Source of the DNA: Oxalobacteraceae bacterium
Lineage (GTDB): Bacteria > Pseudomonadota > Gammaproteobacteria > Burkholderiales > Burkholderiaceae_D
Assembly (NCBI GenBank): GCA_025352145.1
Contig: JANXTY010000024.1
Span: forward strand, 1 to 57,383
Reading direction: 5' to 3'
Length of the DNA: 57,383 nucleotides
The stretch's first letter is position 1. Each line of letters begins with the position of its first letter. A program made the position numbers and the translations under genes. A model generated the notes under the pieces. That model did no database searches and had not been told where the DNA came from. It was given only the letters and a program-made list of their open reading frames with translations. Of this stretch, positions 25,591-35,435 are shown in pieces.

Positions 25591-26870
25591 ATACATTCCT
25601 CAACCTCAATTATCTAAAATATTTTTATTTTTTTCTGGGCGCTATGTTTAGTTTGACTGCGCAAGCCCAGTTGCGTGTTGAGATTTCCGGCGTCGGTGCG
25701 AATCAAATCCCTATTGCCATTGCCTCCTTTTCCAACGAAGCCGCTGCGCCGCAACTCATCTCTTCCATCATCAAGGCCGACCTGATGCGTAGTGGCATGT
25801 TCAAAATGGTGGAATCCGGCGTCACGCTGTCGGACACTTCCCCCATCAAATATGAAGAATGGAAATCACGCGGTGCCGATGCGCTGGCAGTGGGCAGCGT
25901 AACGCCACTTGCCAATGGCCAATTAGATATTCGCTACAAACTGATCGACACGATCCGGGCTATGCCGATATCTTCCTTGAGCCAAAGCAACCCCGCCCAG
26001 CATCTACGGTCGTCCGCACATAAAATCGCCGACGATATTTACGAAAAATTAATTGGCACACGCGGCGCTTTCGCTACGCGCATCGCCTATGTCACCAAAT
26101 CGGGTCGGCAGTACCGTCTGGAAGTAGCCGACTCCGATGGAGAAGGAATGCAGATCGCGCTAAGTTCGAATGAACCCATCATTTCACCCGCGTGGTCTGC
26201 GGATGGGACGAAAGTCGCCTATGTCTCCTTTGAGTCAAAAAAACCAGTGGTCTGGACCCAAAATATGCTGACGGGCGAACGTCATATCGTAGCCAATTTT
26301 AAAGGCAGCAACTCGGCGCCCGCCTGGTCGCCTGATGGCAGTAAGCTTGCCATCGCCTTATCCCTGAGCGGCCTGACGCAGATTTATACCGTGAATGCCG
26401 ATGGTAGCGGCTTGCAAAGGCTGACGAAAACAAATGGCATAGATACCGAGCCGCAGTTCTCTCCCGATGGGCAGCATATTTACTTCACGAGTGACCGCAG
26501 CGGCGGACCGCAGATTTATAAGATGAGCACCACCGGCGGTGACGTTCAACGTGTCACTTTTCAAGGCAACTACAACATCAGTCCACGCCTTTCGCCGGAC
26601 GGAAAATCCCTGGCCTATATTTCGCGCCGCGAAGGCCAGTTTCAACTCTACCTGCTGGACCTGGCGAATGCGCAAGAACTACGTTTATCCGACACGGCAA
26701 AGGACGAATCGCCGAGTTTTTCCCCTAATGGAAAATACATCATGTACGCTACAGAATCTGGTCGTCGCGGCTCACTTGCGGTAGTATCTGCAGACGGCAA
26801 AGTAAAGTATCGCTTAACCACACAGGCAGGCGATATCCGGGAGCCCACATGGGCGCCTTTTGTGAAATAA
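25587..26870 (+). CDS. tolB: Periplasmic beta-propeller protein TolB
   Basis: The 427-residue protein has a signal peptide ending TAQAQ, an N-terminal alpha/beta domain (VEISGVGANQIPIAIASF) that contacts TolA and Pal, and a six-bladed beta-propeller with PD40/WD40-like repeats: ISPAWSADGTKVAYVSF, SAPAWSPDGSKLAIALS, TEPQFSPDGQHIYFTSD, ISPRLSPDGKSLAYIS, ESPSFSPNGKYIMYAT. TolB binds Pal and releases it from peptidoglycan when TolA acts. The start is a GTG overlapping the tolA stop. The gene for Pal follows after 26 bases. Confidence 0.95.
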   Translation: MNTFLNLNYLKYFYFFLGAMFSLTAQAQLRVEISGVGANQIPIAIASFSNEAAAPQLISSIIKADLMRSGMFKMVESGVTLSDTSPIKYEEWKSRGADALAVGSVTPLANGQLDIRYKLIDTIRAMPISSLSQSNPAQHLRSSAHKIADDIYEKLIGTRGAFATRIAYVTKSGRQYRLEVADSDGEGMQIALSSNEPIISPAWSADGTKVAYVSFESKKPVVWTQNMLTGERHIVANFKGSNSAPAWSPDGSKLAIALSLSGLTQIYTVNADGSGLQRLTKTNGIDTEPQFSPDGQHIYFTSDRSGGPQIYKMSTTGGDVQRVTFQGNYNISPRLSPDGKSLAYISRREGQFQLYLLDLANAQELRLSDTAKDESPSFSPNGKYIMYATESGRRGSLAVVSADGKVKYRLTTQAGDIREPTWAPFVK

Positions 26871-26896
26871 CGCACTTCAACAACAAGGAGAATCAT

Positions 26897-27421
26897 ATGC
26901 ATAGCCTCAAATCTTTCGCCCTTTTCTTAGCAAGCGCTGCGTTGCTAGCGGCATGCAGTTCCCCCGTCAAACTCGCGGACCCGGTCAAAATAGAGGAACG
27001 CACGCCAGAAAAAACCACCTCCGCTATGACGCCAACCGTCGCAACGGTCACGACCGCTTCGGTTGATCCCCTGAACGATCCACAAGGCATCCTCGCCAAA
27101 CGCAGTGTGTATTTCGACTACGATAGCTACATCGTAAAAGATGAATTTAAAGCCCTGGTTGAAGCGCATGCAAAATATCTGAACAATAACAAGACGCGAA
27201 AAATTGTCGTGCAAGGCAATGCTGATGAGCGTGGTGGCCGCGAGTACAACCTGGCATTGGGCCAGAAACGGGCTGAAGCCGTTCGTAAATCACTGGCTTC
27301 GTTAGGCGTGTCCGAATCTCAGGTAGAAGCTGTTTCTTTCGGCAAAGAAAAACCGAAAGCAATGGGTAGCGATGAAGCATCATGGGCAGAAAATCGTCGT
27401 TCTGACATTGTTTACCAATAA
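26897..27421 (+). CDS. pal: Peptidoglycan-associated lipoprotein Pal
   Basis: I chose the ATG at 26897 because AAGGAG lies just upstream and it begins a lipoprotein signal peptide (MHSLKSFALFLASAALLAAC); an in-frame ATG at 26849 lies within tolB. The 174-residue precursor carries an OmpA-like domain at about residues 65-174 (VYFDYDSYIVKDEFKALVEA, GNADERGGREYNLALGQKRA) with the Asp and Arg that bind diaminopimelate. Pal anchors the outer membrane to peptidoglycan and recruits the Tol system to the division site. Confidence 0.95.
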   Translation: MHSLKSFALFLASAALLAACSSPVKLADPVKIEERTPEKTTSAMTPTVATVTTASVDPLNDPQGILAKRSVYFDYDSYIVKDEFKALVEAHAKYLNNNKTRKIVVQGNADERGGREYNLALGQKRAEAVRKSLASLGVSESQVEAVSFGKEKPKAMGSDEASWAENRRSDIVYQ

Positions 27422-27512
27422 TTTCCATCATTTTTTCTGGGCTATTGCGTACGCAGTTTTAGGCGCTTTCTCAAAGAAATACGCAGCGAAATAAGACTGA
27501 CGAAAATCGTCC

Positions 27513-27554
27513 CCCAATGCCTCCTGTCTTGCTCGCAATGCAGGGAGCATTGGG
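27513..27554. other. Imperfect inverted repeat between pal and cpoB
   Basis: Arms CCCAATGCCTCCTG and CAGGGAGCATTGGG pair almost fully around a 14-base loop. It may act as a transcript-processing or attenuation structure within the operon. Confidence 0.45.
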
Positions 27555-27667
27555 AGAATCGGGGCGTTATGCCAAGAATCAAAACTCTCGATGAACTATC
27601 GATGAATGCGCGGTCTGTGGGCATTCATCCTGATGCCTTCGATAGCAGCTCAGAAAGAAAACTCAAT

Positions 27668-28438
27668 ATGATCCTCTTGTCTAAGTTCAACATTGCATCG
27701 GCTTTTCTGGTCGCATTTTCTTTTGCGCCGCTACACGCGCATGCCGGTCTTTTTGATGATGAAGAAGCACGCAAGGCAATCCTGAGCCTGGATACCAAAC
27801 TCAACAATGTGCAGAACGATATCAAGAACATCAATGTCAAAATGGAGGCCAAGTCAGATAAGACCAGCACGCTCGACTTGGTCAATCAAAACGAACAACT
27901 GCAACAGGAGATCGCAAAATTGCGGGGACAAATCGAAGTCCTGGCCAATGATCTGAGTGGTGAGCAGCGTCGCCAAAAAGATTTTTACGTGGATCTCGAT
28001 ACCCGTCTGCGGAAGCTGGAACCACAAAAAATTACGGTAGATGGGAAAGAAGCGAACGTAGAACCCACGGAGCAAAAATCTTATGAGGCCGCGCAGGCCC
28101 TTTTAAAAACAGGTGACTACAAAAACGCCAGCATCTCCTTTTCCGAGTTCTTGCGGCTTTACCCGGAATCGAGTTACGCTGCCTCCGCGCAGTATGCGTT
28201 GGGAATCACCTACTACGCCCAGCACGATTTCAAGAGCGCCCTCGCACCAATGCAATTACTTCTCAAAAATTATCCTGATAATCCAAAAGCACCCGATACC
28301 TTGCTCAACCTCGCCAGTTGCTATGCCGAGCTAAAAGACAAAGTGAATGCAAAAAAATCGCTGACCATCTTGATTGCAAAATATCCAGAATCTAGCGCAG
28401 CCAGTACTGCCAAGGATCGCCTGAAGTCGATGAAATAA
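27668..28438 (+). CDS. cpoB: Cell division coordinator CpoB (YbgF)
   Basis: The ATG at 27668 starts a clear signal peptide (MILLSKFNIASAFLVAFSFA..HAHAGLF); the frame is open further up but those residues are not signal-like. The 256-residue precursor has an N-terminal coiled coil at about residues 30-115 that drives trimerisation, then three TPR-like repeats (KSYEAAQALLKTGDYKNASI, AQYALGITYYAQHDFKSALA, DTLLNLASCYAELKDKVNAK). CpoB tunes PBP1B and Tol function at the septum, and is the standard last gene of tol-pal operons. The 246-base gap after pal is longer than usual. Confidence 0.93.
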   Translation: MILLSKFNIASAFLVAFSFAPLHAHAGLFDDEEARKAILSLDTKLNNVQNDIKNINVKMEAKSDKTSTLDLVNQNEQLQQEIAKLRGQIEVLANDLSGEQRRQKDFYVDLDTRLRKLEPQKITVDGKEANVEPTEQKSYEAAQALLKTGDYKNASISFSEFLRLYPESSYAASAQYALGITYYAQHDFKSALAPMQLLLKNYPDNPKAPDTLLNLASCYAELKDKVNAKKSLTILIAKYPESSAASTAKDRLKSMK

Positions 28439-28583
28439 CCCGGCAGCTATTCAGAGCTATTGATATTGGATGCGCGAGCTTGAAGATCGCGTAAGACCGC
28501 GCCTTCCAACATTGTCCTGATATGGACTTACGCAAAATCCCCGACTTTCCCCTACGCCGATCCACCCACAGTCGGGCAGGCTG

Positions 28584-31500
28584 TTAGCGTACCGCCTCAT
28601 AAAATTCGGCCTCAATAATGGCGAGAACCCCTTTCGGCGCACTGTTGGCGCCCGTGTCGGTGTTTTTCTGATTAGCCACTTCCACCAGTTTGTAGCTATC
28701 ACTGTCGGTAGCGGTTCCGATCAGTTCCACTTTGACTATCCGACCAGTGACTGGCTTGAACGGAAGTGTGACGTAGCCGAGGCTCTTGGGTGTTTCGCCC
28801 TTAAATACTTCCTGTCCATCGACGGTGATTCGCACCGGATAACTACGCTGCTTCCACCCAACCAATCTGAAGGATGCTTCCGTAATGACGGAAGGACGCG
28901 CAAGTTCGTAAGCGATCCAGGCTTCACCCGGGGTAGCGCTGCTCACCCATGACGTGGTTTCATCATCGTCAAAAGTTTTTGCCGCCGCATCGGCATTGCT
29001 GCCCGCAGTAGCACGCACAATATCAATCGACTGTCGAGACACTGTGAAGGAGGGTCCGGCAGGCGTAGGGCCACGGCCCAAAAATGAAGGCAAGCCCTCC
29101 GCAGGTAATTGTTGTCCCAGGCCGCCACTTACTTTAACGGGTTGTGAAAGCAATTCAAGCGACGCGGATTTCAATCCCGCCGCGCTCGCCGTCAGGGATA
29201 TTTTTCCTGCTTGCGTAGTGGAGCGAACTAACACGCGATTGACGCCCCCTTCGACAGGCAGGCTTTTCGCCAAGATGAAATTATGCTCGCCTTGAGCGAT
29301 GCCGCCGCGCCATTCGGCGGGGCCATTGAGTTTAAAGTCGACCAGATTAAGCGCTGTCGGGTTACGTTGACCAGCGGCGTCTACAACCTCGACTTCGACC
29401 AATGCCAGGTCAGCCCCATCAGCGCGAAGTCCGGCAGGTGCAGTCCGAACACTGAGCCGCAAAGCGACAGGTTCGCCAGCTGTTTTCAATTTTGTTTCGC
29501 ACAGCTTTTTGCCATCCGTGGCGTACCCGATGGCATTCAGTTCGCCCGGCTGCCATGCCACGTTTTTAAACGTGAACAAGAACCGTGAACTCTGTTGAGC
29601 GCGCCCCAGCGATTTTCCATTTTGAAAAAGCTCGACCGCATCGGCACTAGAAACTACCGTGACGTCCTTGGTCGTAGTGGGTGTGTAGTTCCAGTGACCG
29701 ATGATGTGGATACGGGGCTGTTCAATATCCACCCATCCATCCCAAATGACTTGGTGCGCCCAAAAACCGTCCTTTGGAATTCGCATGGCATCGACCTCGC
29801 CACTACGACGGTAGTTTTCTGCTCCGCGATGATGAGTATTGGTGTCGGAAAAAACAATGTTCACTCCACCGCTACTGACGCGACGGCCCGTGCCTGGACG
29901 CTCATGCCAGTAATCGTACCAGCGCACGACATCTTCAATCGCATGTGAATCCTGGTTGCGATTGTAGATACTTGCATCCGCGCCTTTGTATTGCGGCCCA
30001 TCGCCATCCTTATGGTAGGGCGGCGAAAAATTATCCCAATATTTACGCATTCCTTCGTCGCGGGAATACTCCATCGCCCAAAATGGGATGCGTGCACTCT
30101 TATTGATATAGAGCATTTCGCCACCGTATTCGGCAACCCGACTATTCAACATTTCACGGCTGCCCGAGGCCCTGCCGCCATGCGGATCGAACTGATCGCG
30201 CACTGCTTTCATTTCGCGCATGTGCGCTTCGCTCACCTTGGTATTGCCCGACTCATAAAAAAGAATGCTGGGGTTGTTACGGTTGTAGATGGTGGCATCG
30301 CGCATCACTTCGACACGCTGCTCCCAGCGCCTTCCTTCGACATCCGACTCCGAATCACCCGCCTGCATAGACTGGATTAGGCCAACACGGTCAGCAGATT
30401 CGACATCTTGTTTCCACGGCGTCACGTGCATCCAACGCACGAGGTTGCCGTTACTCTCGACCATTAACTGATTGCTGTAATCGCTCAACCAAGGTGGCGC
30501 AGACATGCCGATAGCAGGCCATTCATTGGACGTACGCTGCGCATAACCATGCATCTGTATTACGCGATCGTTGAGTTTGACCATGCCATTGCCAAATTCC
30601 GTTTTACGAAAACCGGTACGCGTGCGCACTACGTCGGTGACATGACCGTCCATTTTAAGAGAGGTGCTCACATCATAGAGATAGCCGTAACCCCAACTCC
30701 AAAACTGTAAATTGCCGACTCGCGCACTGGCTTTGACGATGGATGTCTGGCCAGCTGCAAGGGTCTGCGGTTCGCTGGAAAACGTCGCAATGCGTTTACC
30801 ATCGCGATCAGCAATGCTGACCTCATAAGAGAAGGTGCGCGCTTGCGGATATTCATTCCGCACTTGAGACTCGGCCGTAATGTTGGCGGCATGACCAGCG
30901 ATGTCGAAATTACTCCCATAGATATAGGTACCCGTGGTGCCTAAATTAGAGTACAACGGCAACGTTTGATAGAGCCGGTCGGCAAGGTGTAGTTTAATGT
31001 TTTTCGGGATGCCACCATAGTTCGCGTTGAAACTATTGCTCGACCATTGATAGCGTTGACCAGTGGATTTTTCTCGATAATCCCAGGCGTTATCGGTACG
31101 CACGGCAATTAAGTTATCCCCTGCGATAGCAACGTCAGTAATGTCCAGGCCGAAAGCCATTACCCCATTTTCGTGCAGGCCGACAGATTGACCATTCACA
31201 AAAATTTCAGCGCCTTGTCGCACACCTTCGAATTCGAGGAAAATTTTTCCATTCTTGGCGCTGGCGGGCAGAGTAAAGTGTTTTCGGTACCATGCGATGC
31301 CGGTCGAGAGTTCGGTGATATCTTTCATGAAGGCTTCGTCCTCGTTCCACGCATGGGGAAGAGTCACGGATTTCCAGGCAGAATCATCGAATGTCGTGCT
31401 CGCTGCTTTAGGCGCATCGCCCACGAAAAGCTTCCAGCCCGGATTAAAGTCAAATACAGAACGGGCGGCAGAGACATTGGGAGAATCAGCTTGGGCCGCA

Positions 31501-31592
31501 AACAGTGGCCCTGCTGTGAAGCCGCAAATAAGACATATCGCGCAAAGAAAACACTGCCCAAAACTACGCAAAAGAACGGCTTGGCTATTCAT
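28584..31592 (-). CDS. GH2 glycosidase with DUF4982 and F5/8C-like C-terminus
   Basis: The ATG at 31592 begins a signal peptide (MNSQAVLLRSFGQCF..GPLFAAQA); the open frame extends to 31664. Domains in order: GH2 sugar-binding jelly roll (WYRKHFTLPAS, GAEIFVNGQSVGLHENG), Ig-like domain, TIM barrel, a DUF4982 region (SADAVELFQNGKSLGRAQ, WQPGELNAIGYATDGK), an Ig-like domain, and a C-terminal discoidin-like carbohydrate-binding domain (FDDDETTSWVSSATPGEAWI). The nucleophile Glu lies in WAMEYSRDEG. The usual acid/base motif GNE reads YESGNTKVS, so the Glu is displaced. This type is usually a periplasmic or surface beta-galactosidase, but beta-glucuronidase activity would suit the neighbouring glucarate dehydratase. 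Confidence 0.85.
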   Translation of the reverse strand: MNSQAVLLRSFGQCFLCAICLICGFTAGPLFAAQADSPNVSAARSVFDFNPGWKLFVGDAPKAASTTFDDSAWKSVTLPHAWNEDEAFMKDITELSTGIAWYRKHFTLPASAKNGKIFLEFEGVRQGAEIFVNGQSVGLHENGVMAFGLDITDVAIAGDNLIAVRTDNAWDYREKSTGQRYQWSSNSFNANYGGIPKNIKLHLADRLYQTLPLYSNLGTTGTYIYGSNFDIAGHAANITAESQVRNEYPQARTFSYEVSIADRDGKRIATFSSEPQTLAAGQTSIVKASARVGNLQFWSWGYGYLYDVSTSLKMDGHVTDVVRTRTGFRKTEFGNGMVKLNDRVIQMHGYAQRTSNEWPAIGMSAPPWLSDYSNQLMVESNGNLVRWMHVTPWKQDVESADRVGLIQSMQAGDSESDVEGRRWEQRVEVMRDATIYNRNNPSILFYESGNTKVSEAHMREMKAVRDQFDPHGGRASGSREMLNSRVAEYGGEMLYINKSARIPFWAMEYSRDEGMRKYWDNFSPPYHKDGDGPQYKGADASIYNRNQDSHAIEDVVRWYDYWHERPGTGRRVSSGGVNIVFSDTNTHHRGAENYRRSGEVDAMRIPKDGFWAHQVIWDGWVDIEQPRIHIIGHWNYTPTTTKDVTVVSSADAVELFQNGKSLGRAQQSSRFLFTFKNVAWQPGELNAIGYATDGKKLCETKLKTAGEPVALRLSVRTAPAGLRADGADLALVEVEVVDAAGQRNPTALNLVDFKLNGPAEWRGGIAQGEHNFILAKSLPVEGGVNRVLVRSTTQAGKISLTASAAGLKSASLELLSQPVKVSGGLGQQLPAEGLPSFLGRGPTPAGPSFTVSRQSIDIVRATAGSNADAAAKTFDDDETTSWVSSATPGEAWIAYELARPSVITEASFRLVGWKQRSYPVRITVDGQEVFKGETPKSLGYVTLPFKPVTGRIVKVELIGTATDSDSYKLVEVANQKNTDTGANSAPKGVLAIIEAEFYEAVR

Positions 31593-31719
31593 GAGATAAG
31601 GGGTCCTAATGAAACGAAACAAATTAGAAAATTGTTTGCCGTCATTCCGGCATGTTGCTACCAATCAGTAATTTCAATGTCACTATCCCAGCGTAATGCC
31701 AACCGCAATTAACACAGCA

Positions 31720-33075
31720 TTAGCGCACCATGCAGGGCATTTTTCTATCAAATTTCCAACCCGGAACCAGGTATTGCATCGCCATCGAATCGTCGCGGGC
31801 ATCTAGCCCCATACCCCGATAGAGTTGATGCGCGCGCTCAACTTCTGCCATATCAAGCGCTATCCCAAGACCCGGTTTTTTGGGAACCTGCACCAAACCC
31901 TGAACGATTTGAAGTGGTTCTTTCGTGAGTTGTTGACCGTCTTGCCAGATCCAATGGGTATCAATGGGCGTAATCTCTCCGGGTGCCGCTGCAGCCACAT
32001 GGGTAAACATGGCGAGCGATATATCGAAATGATTATTCGAATGGGAACCCCACGTGAGTCCCCATTGTTCACACATCTGCGCAACTTTAACGGCACCCTG
32101 CATGGTCCAAAAATGCGGGTCGGCCAATGGAATATCAACCGATTGCAAGCGAACCGCGTGACCCATTTCACGCCAGTCTGTCGCAATCATATTGGTCGCC
32201 GTTCGCAGGCCAGTAGCACGCTTGAATTCAGCCATGATCTCACGCCCGGAAAAGCCATTTTCTTCTCCGCAGGGATCTTCTGCGTAAGCTAGCACCTTGT
32301 GCTGATCTCGACATAGACGAATGGCATCATTGAGCAACCAACCACCATTGGGATCGAGGGTAATACGCGCTTGCGGAAATCGTTCAGCCAATGCCGTGAC
32401 TGCCTCGATTTCCTCTTCCCCACGCAAGACACCGCCTTTGAGCTTGAAGTCATTGAAACCGTAGCGGACGTAAGCCGCCTCAGCCAGACGAACGATCGCT
32501 TCGGGAGTCATCGCTTTTTCATGCCGCAGGCGCAACCAGTTATCTTTCGCATCGGGATCGCTCACATAAGGCAGATCGGTACGGCTTTTATCCCCGACAT
32601 AGAAAAGGTAGCCCAGCATGGGAACCACATCGCGCTGTTGTCCCTCTCCCAGCAACGCAGCCACAGGAACCTCAAGAAATTTTCCGAGTAAATCGAGGAG
32701 CGCGCATTCGATAGCCGTCACGGCATGAATGGCAATGCGCAAGTCGTAGGTTTGCGTTCCCCGTCCACCCGTGTCGCGATCCTCGAATGCCACGCGCATC
32801 GTATTGAGAATAGCTTGATAGTCGCCCAATGGTTTGCCCACCACCAGTTCACGCGCATCGTCGATTGTCTGACGAATCGGCTCGCCGCCGGGTACCTCAC
32901 CGACCCCCGTATTGCCAAGACTATCTGTGAGAATGACGACATTCCGGGTAAAAAATGGCCCATGTGCCCCGCTAAGATTGAGCAGCATGCTATCGCGACC
33001 GGCTACTGGAATGACTTGGAGGCTAACAACAACGGGGGTATTGGAATGGGCTGACATCGTGTTTGAGTTGTGCAT
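31720..33075 (-). CDS. gudD: Glucarate dehydratase
   Basis: The 451-residue enolase-superfamily protein matches Gud[13 protein letters not shown] near residue 56, the KLKGG lysine motif ([13 protein letters not shown]), the metal ligand segment [27 protein letters not shown], and the general base His in [11 protein letters not shown]. GudD dehydrates D-glucarate (and L-idarate) to 5-keto-4-deoxyglucarate in the cytoplasm. A second possible start is the ATG at 33057. The gene lies between the GH2 and LacI genes on the same strand and has a LacI-type palindrome about 100 bases upstream. The next enzymes of the pathway (KDG dehydratase or aldolase) are not in the window. Confidence 0.93.
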   Translation of the reverse strand: MHNSNTMSAHSNTPVVVSLQVIPVAGRDSMLLNLSGAHGPFFTRNVVILTDSLGNTGVGEVPGGEPIRQTIDDARELVVGKPLGDYQAILNTMRVAFEDRDTGGRGTQTYDLRIAIHAVTAIECALLDLLGKFLEVPVAALLGEGQQRDVVPMLGYLFYVGDKSRTDLPYVSDPDAKDNWLRLRHEKAMTPEAIVRLAEAAYVRYGFNDFKLKGGVLRGEEEIEAVTALAERFPQARITLDPNGGWLLNDAIRLCRDQHKVLAYAEDPCGEENGFSGREIMAEFKRATGLRTATNMIATDWREMGHAVRLQSVDIPLADPHFWTMQGAVKVAQMCEQWGLTWGSHSNNHFDISLAMFTHVAAAAPGEITPIDTHWIWQDGQQLTKEPLQIVQGLVQVPKKPGLGIALDMAEVERAHQLYRGMGLDARDDSMAMQYLVPGWKFDRKMPCMVR

Positions 33076-33175
33076 AAAAAATATAAAAAATGGTTAGGCT
33101 CGGAGGAACAACCAGAATACTACCTGCGTATATTTTCCGCAAAAAAATAGCGCCGCACCAATTTTTAACCTCGTT

Positions 33176-33191
33176 ATGGTAGCGGTACCAT
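33176..33191. promoter_or_regulatory. Putative LacI-family operator upstream of gudD
   Basis: ATGGTAGCGGTACCAT is a palindrome around a central CG, with one mismatch in 7-base arms. Sites of this shape bind GntR/LacI-type sugar regulators. It lies 101 bases before the gudD start and 173 bases past the stop of a LacI-family regulator gene, which is the likely binder. Confidence 0.65.
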
Positions 33192-33363
33192 TACAGACTG
33201 TCAACCCCTATTTTGGGGAACCTTCAATACAAAAAATAGAGAGGACGGTCTGAGAGCAACCCTTGATTTAAGGCGCGACGTATCGAGTGAAAAGTCCGTC
33301 TGATTGGATATTTTTAATGATGAAAACAAGGCTAAGCGTGCGCGCCAAAGTGGCAGGCCAAAA

Positions 33364-34434
33364 TCATGTACTAGCACGCTCAATGATGGAAAAACCGATG
33401 TCACACACAGGATTGGAAACCGAACGCCCTTCAGCACGCTCGACAATAAAACGTGCCGCCGTACTGCCAATTAATGTGCCGTCAATACGAACAGAAGTGA
33501 GCGCCGGATTCAGATCACCCGAAAAACTCAGATCGCCCAACCCGATGACGGCCAGTTGCTTTGGTACCGCTATATTCTGCGCATGCGCCTCGGTCAATAC
33601 GCCAAGAGCCAACATGTCCGAGCTACAAAATACCGCATCGATTGTGGGGTGTTGACGTAACAGTTCACGCAAACCGTTACGACCGCCGCCTAACGTGGTG
33701 GGCGCCGGAACAATGCAACCAGGAACCTCATGAGCGCCCGACTCAACCATACCCAATCTCAGTGCAGCATCGGAAAACGCACGATTGCGGCGCACTGCCC
33801 GTTCGTCATTGCCGCTAATGGTGGCAACCTTGCCCCGCCCACGCCTATGCAAATATTCGGCAACAGCTACGCCAATTTTTTCGTGGCAAAAACCAACGAG
33901 CATATCGATCGGTGTTGGCGTTAAGTCCCAGGTTTCAACCACTGGAATACCGCTAGCCAACAGCCGACGACGTCCCAGCTCCGACCGCATGATGCCAGTC
34001 AAGATCACTCCATCGGGGCGCCGTCCGATGATCGCCTCAAGCAAGGCGTCTTCACGGGAATTTTCATATCCCGATTGCCCAAGCATCAGTTGATAACCAG
34101 CTGCTGCCAACGCCCCCGTCAGTGATTGCACCATCTCCAGAAATACCGATCCGGTAATGGTGGGAACGACAGCGGCAACGAGCCGACTTCTTTTCGACGC
34201 CAATCCACCAGCAAGCAAATTGGGAACATAACCGGTCTGCTCAACCGCCGCTCTCACCCGCTGCAAAATCGCGGGCGAAACCGCCCCTGGTGTATTGAGT
34301 GCGCGGGAGGCCGTGATCGGAGCGACATTGGCCAGTTTAGCCACATCACGTAAGGTAAAACCACTTCCTTTACGCCGGTTGCGCGGCGCCAGAGCTGGCC
34401 CAATATCAGGAGGTGTAATGCGCTTTTTTTCCAT
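33364..34434 (-). CDS. LacI-family transcriptional regulator
   Basis: The 356-residue protein has an N-terminal extension of about 25 residues, then the LacI HTH with hinge helix (FTLRDVAKLANVAPITASRALN, split here as FTLRDVAKLANVAP and ITASRALN; VSPAILQRVRAAVEQTGYVPN; LAGGLASKRS). A periplasmic-binding-protein-like effector domain follows (VAAVVPTITGSVFLEMVQSL, VIGLGDLSFSGDLNPALTSV). The FSIIERAST end resembles the gluconate repressor GntR subgroup. It probably represses gudD and perhaps GH2 and itself, responding to a sugar acid. The target is inferred from position and the palindrome upstream of gudD. Confidence 0.9.
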   Translation of the reverse strand: MEKKRITPPDIGPALAPRNRRKGSGFTLRDVAKLANVAPITASRALNTPGAVSPAILQRVRAAVEQTGYVPNLLAGGLASKRSRLVAAVVPTITGSVFLEMVQSLTGALAAAGYQLMLGQSGYENSREDALLEAIIGRRPDGVILTGIMRSELGRRRLLASGIPVVETWDLTPTPIDMLVGFCHEKIGVAVAEYLHRRGRGKVATISGNDERAVRRNRAFSDAALRLGMVESGAHEVPGCIVPAPTTLGGGRNGLRELLRQHPTIDAVFCSSDMLALGVLTEAHAQNIAVPKQLAVIGLGDLSFSGDLNPALTSVRIDGTLIGSTAARFIVERAEGRSVSNPVCDIGFSIIERAST

Positions 34435-34852
34435 TCCGGGATTTTATCATCAGCGCTTCCTGCGACCTGAGCTAACTGCAATAAATCAAGCCCCATCATT
34501 CCAATTTTGCTGAAATTAATAAAGGTTTCTGGCAACAAAATTATTCTTCCCATGCATCTGGTAACGTTCTTACCCATCATGCGGGACACAAAGATCCACG
34601 CAAGATCGCATTTTTTAACAAAGTAGCTGAGATGACGAAAACTAAATAACATTAGCTGTAGCAATCGTTCATCTCGTTTTTTGCATAGACATTGCAGTGC
34701 CCGCTTCAGCGGGCACTGTTATTTCTAGCAGCTTCTCGCATCGCGGCTACACCCTATCAAAACGCCTCCTACCTAAATCCGAAAGATAAAGGGATAACGG
34801 CAAACATCAATACAGAACCAAGCCACTGAATACCAATAACACTCAGCGTAGA
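34435..34852. other. Intergenic region between lacI-type gene and rhaM
   Basis: The gap has no gene. It contains a partial palindrome TGGTAACGTTCTTACC at about 34559-34574, which could be an autoregulatory site of the LacI gene (weak evidence), and a strong hairpin at 34695-34718 listed separately. Confidence 0.45.
34695..34718 (-). terminator. Hairpin between rhaM and lacI-type gene
   Basis: Arms CAGTGCCCGC and GCGGGCACTG form a perfect 10-base GC-rich stem with a four-base loop. It lies 135 bases past the rhaM stop on the minus strand. The T-rich side (GTTATTTCT) is on the plus strand, so direction is uncertain. Confidence 0.5.
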
Positions 34853-35167
34853 TTACTCAAAGTAAAACATCGGGGTGAGGGGCCATTCGCGCGGACGATT
34901 ATTCGGTTCGGTTTCCATGAGATCGGCCATATAGTCCCACCACCGACGCATCACTTCCTGCTGGGGAAGCACAGCGCTTGTGTTATCGGGTCGGAGCTTC
35001 AACACCGCGAATAAATGCAACGTTTCTTCATCTAAAAAAATCGAATAATCGTAAATCCCTGCATCGTGCAATGCCTGCGCAAGATCAGGCCATAGCTCAT
35101 CATGACGGCGACGATACTGGGCGATGGTTCCAGGTTTTAGTTTCATGCGAAAAGCGTGGGTATTCAT
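34853..35167 (-). CDS. rhaM: L-rhamnose mutarotase
   Basis: The 104-residue protein is a ferredoxin-like dimeric barrel of the RhaM/YiiL family: MKLKPGTIAQYRRRHDELWP with the conserved His, GIYDYSIFLDEETLHLFAVL and the tail RRWWDYMADLMETEPNNRP. It interconverts the alpha and beta anomers of L-rhamnose (some relatives act on L-fucose) in the cytoplasm. TGAGG precedes the ATG. No rhaA, rhaB or rhaD is present here, so it is a lone pathway gene, possibly tied to rhamnose-containing pectin side chains. A short palindrome, ATACCAGGTAT at 35255-35265, lies upstream. Confidence 0.9.
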   Translation of the reverse strand: MNTHAFRMKLKPGTIAQYRRRHDELWPDLAQALHDAGIYDYSIFLDEETLHLFAVLKLRPDNTSAVLPQQEVMRRWWDYMADLMETEPNNRPREWPLTPMFYFE

Positions 35168-35254
35168 GCGAGCCTCACTTGTGTGGCGGGTTAAGGTGGC
35201 GGGGGCGGTAACACGTAGATGGATTTAGTGGTAGCAGAACCGACGTTAAATTTT

Positions 35255-35265
35255 ATACCAGGTAT
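35255..35265. promoter_or_regulatory. Short palindrome upstream of rhaM
   Basis: ATACCAGGTAT is a perfect 11-base palindrome, 88 bases before the rhaM start and just ahead of the frame of the aminopeptidase gene. GntR-type regulators often bind TATACCA-like half-sites. The evidence is only symmetry and position. Confidence 0.3.
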
Positions 35266-35435
35266 CGATTTGTGAAAGCATTTTTTGCATGGATAAAACC
35301 CGGCGGTGGCGTCGAAGTATCGCTCAACCGGGCCACCACAACAAATACCCATGTGCCTTTACCCTCGACGCTGCTGATCGATTTTTTCATGGGATAAAAT
35401 GGCAGACTGAATTCTCGCGATTACCGATTACATCC

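Noticed and set aside
35289-35435. N-terminal extension of the M29-like protein
   Set aside because: The 49 residues show no conserved features and no ribosome site; the ATG at 35436 fits the domain start better, though this is not certain.
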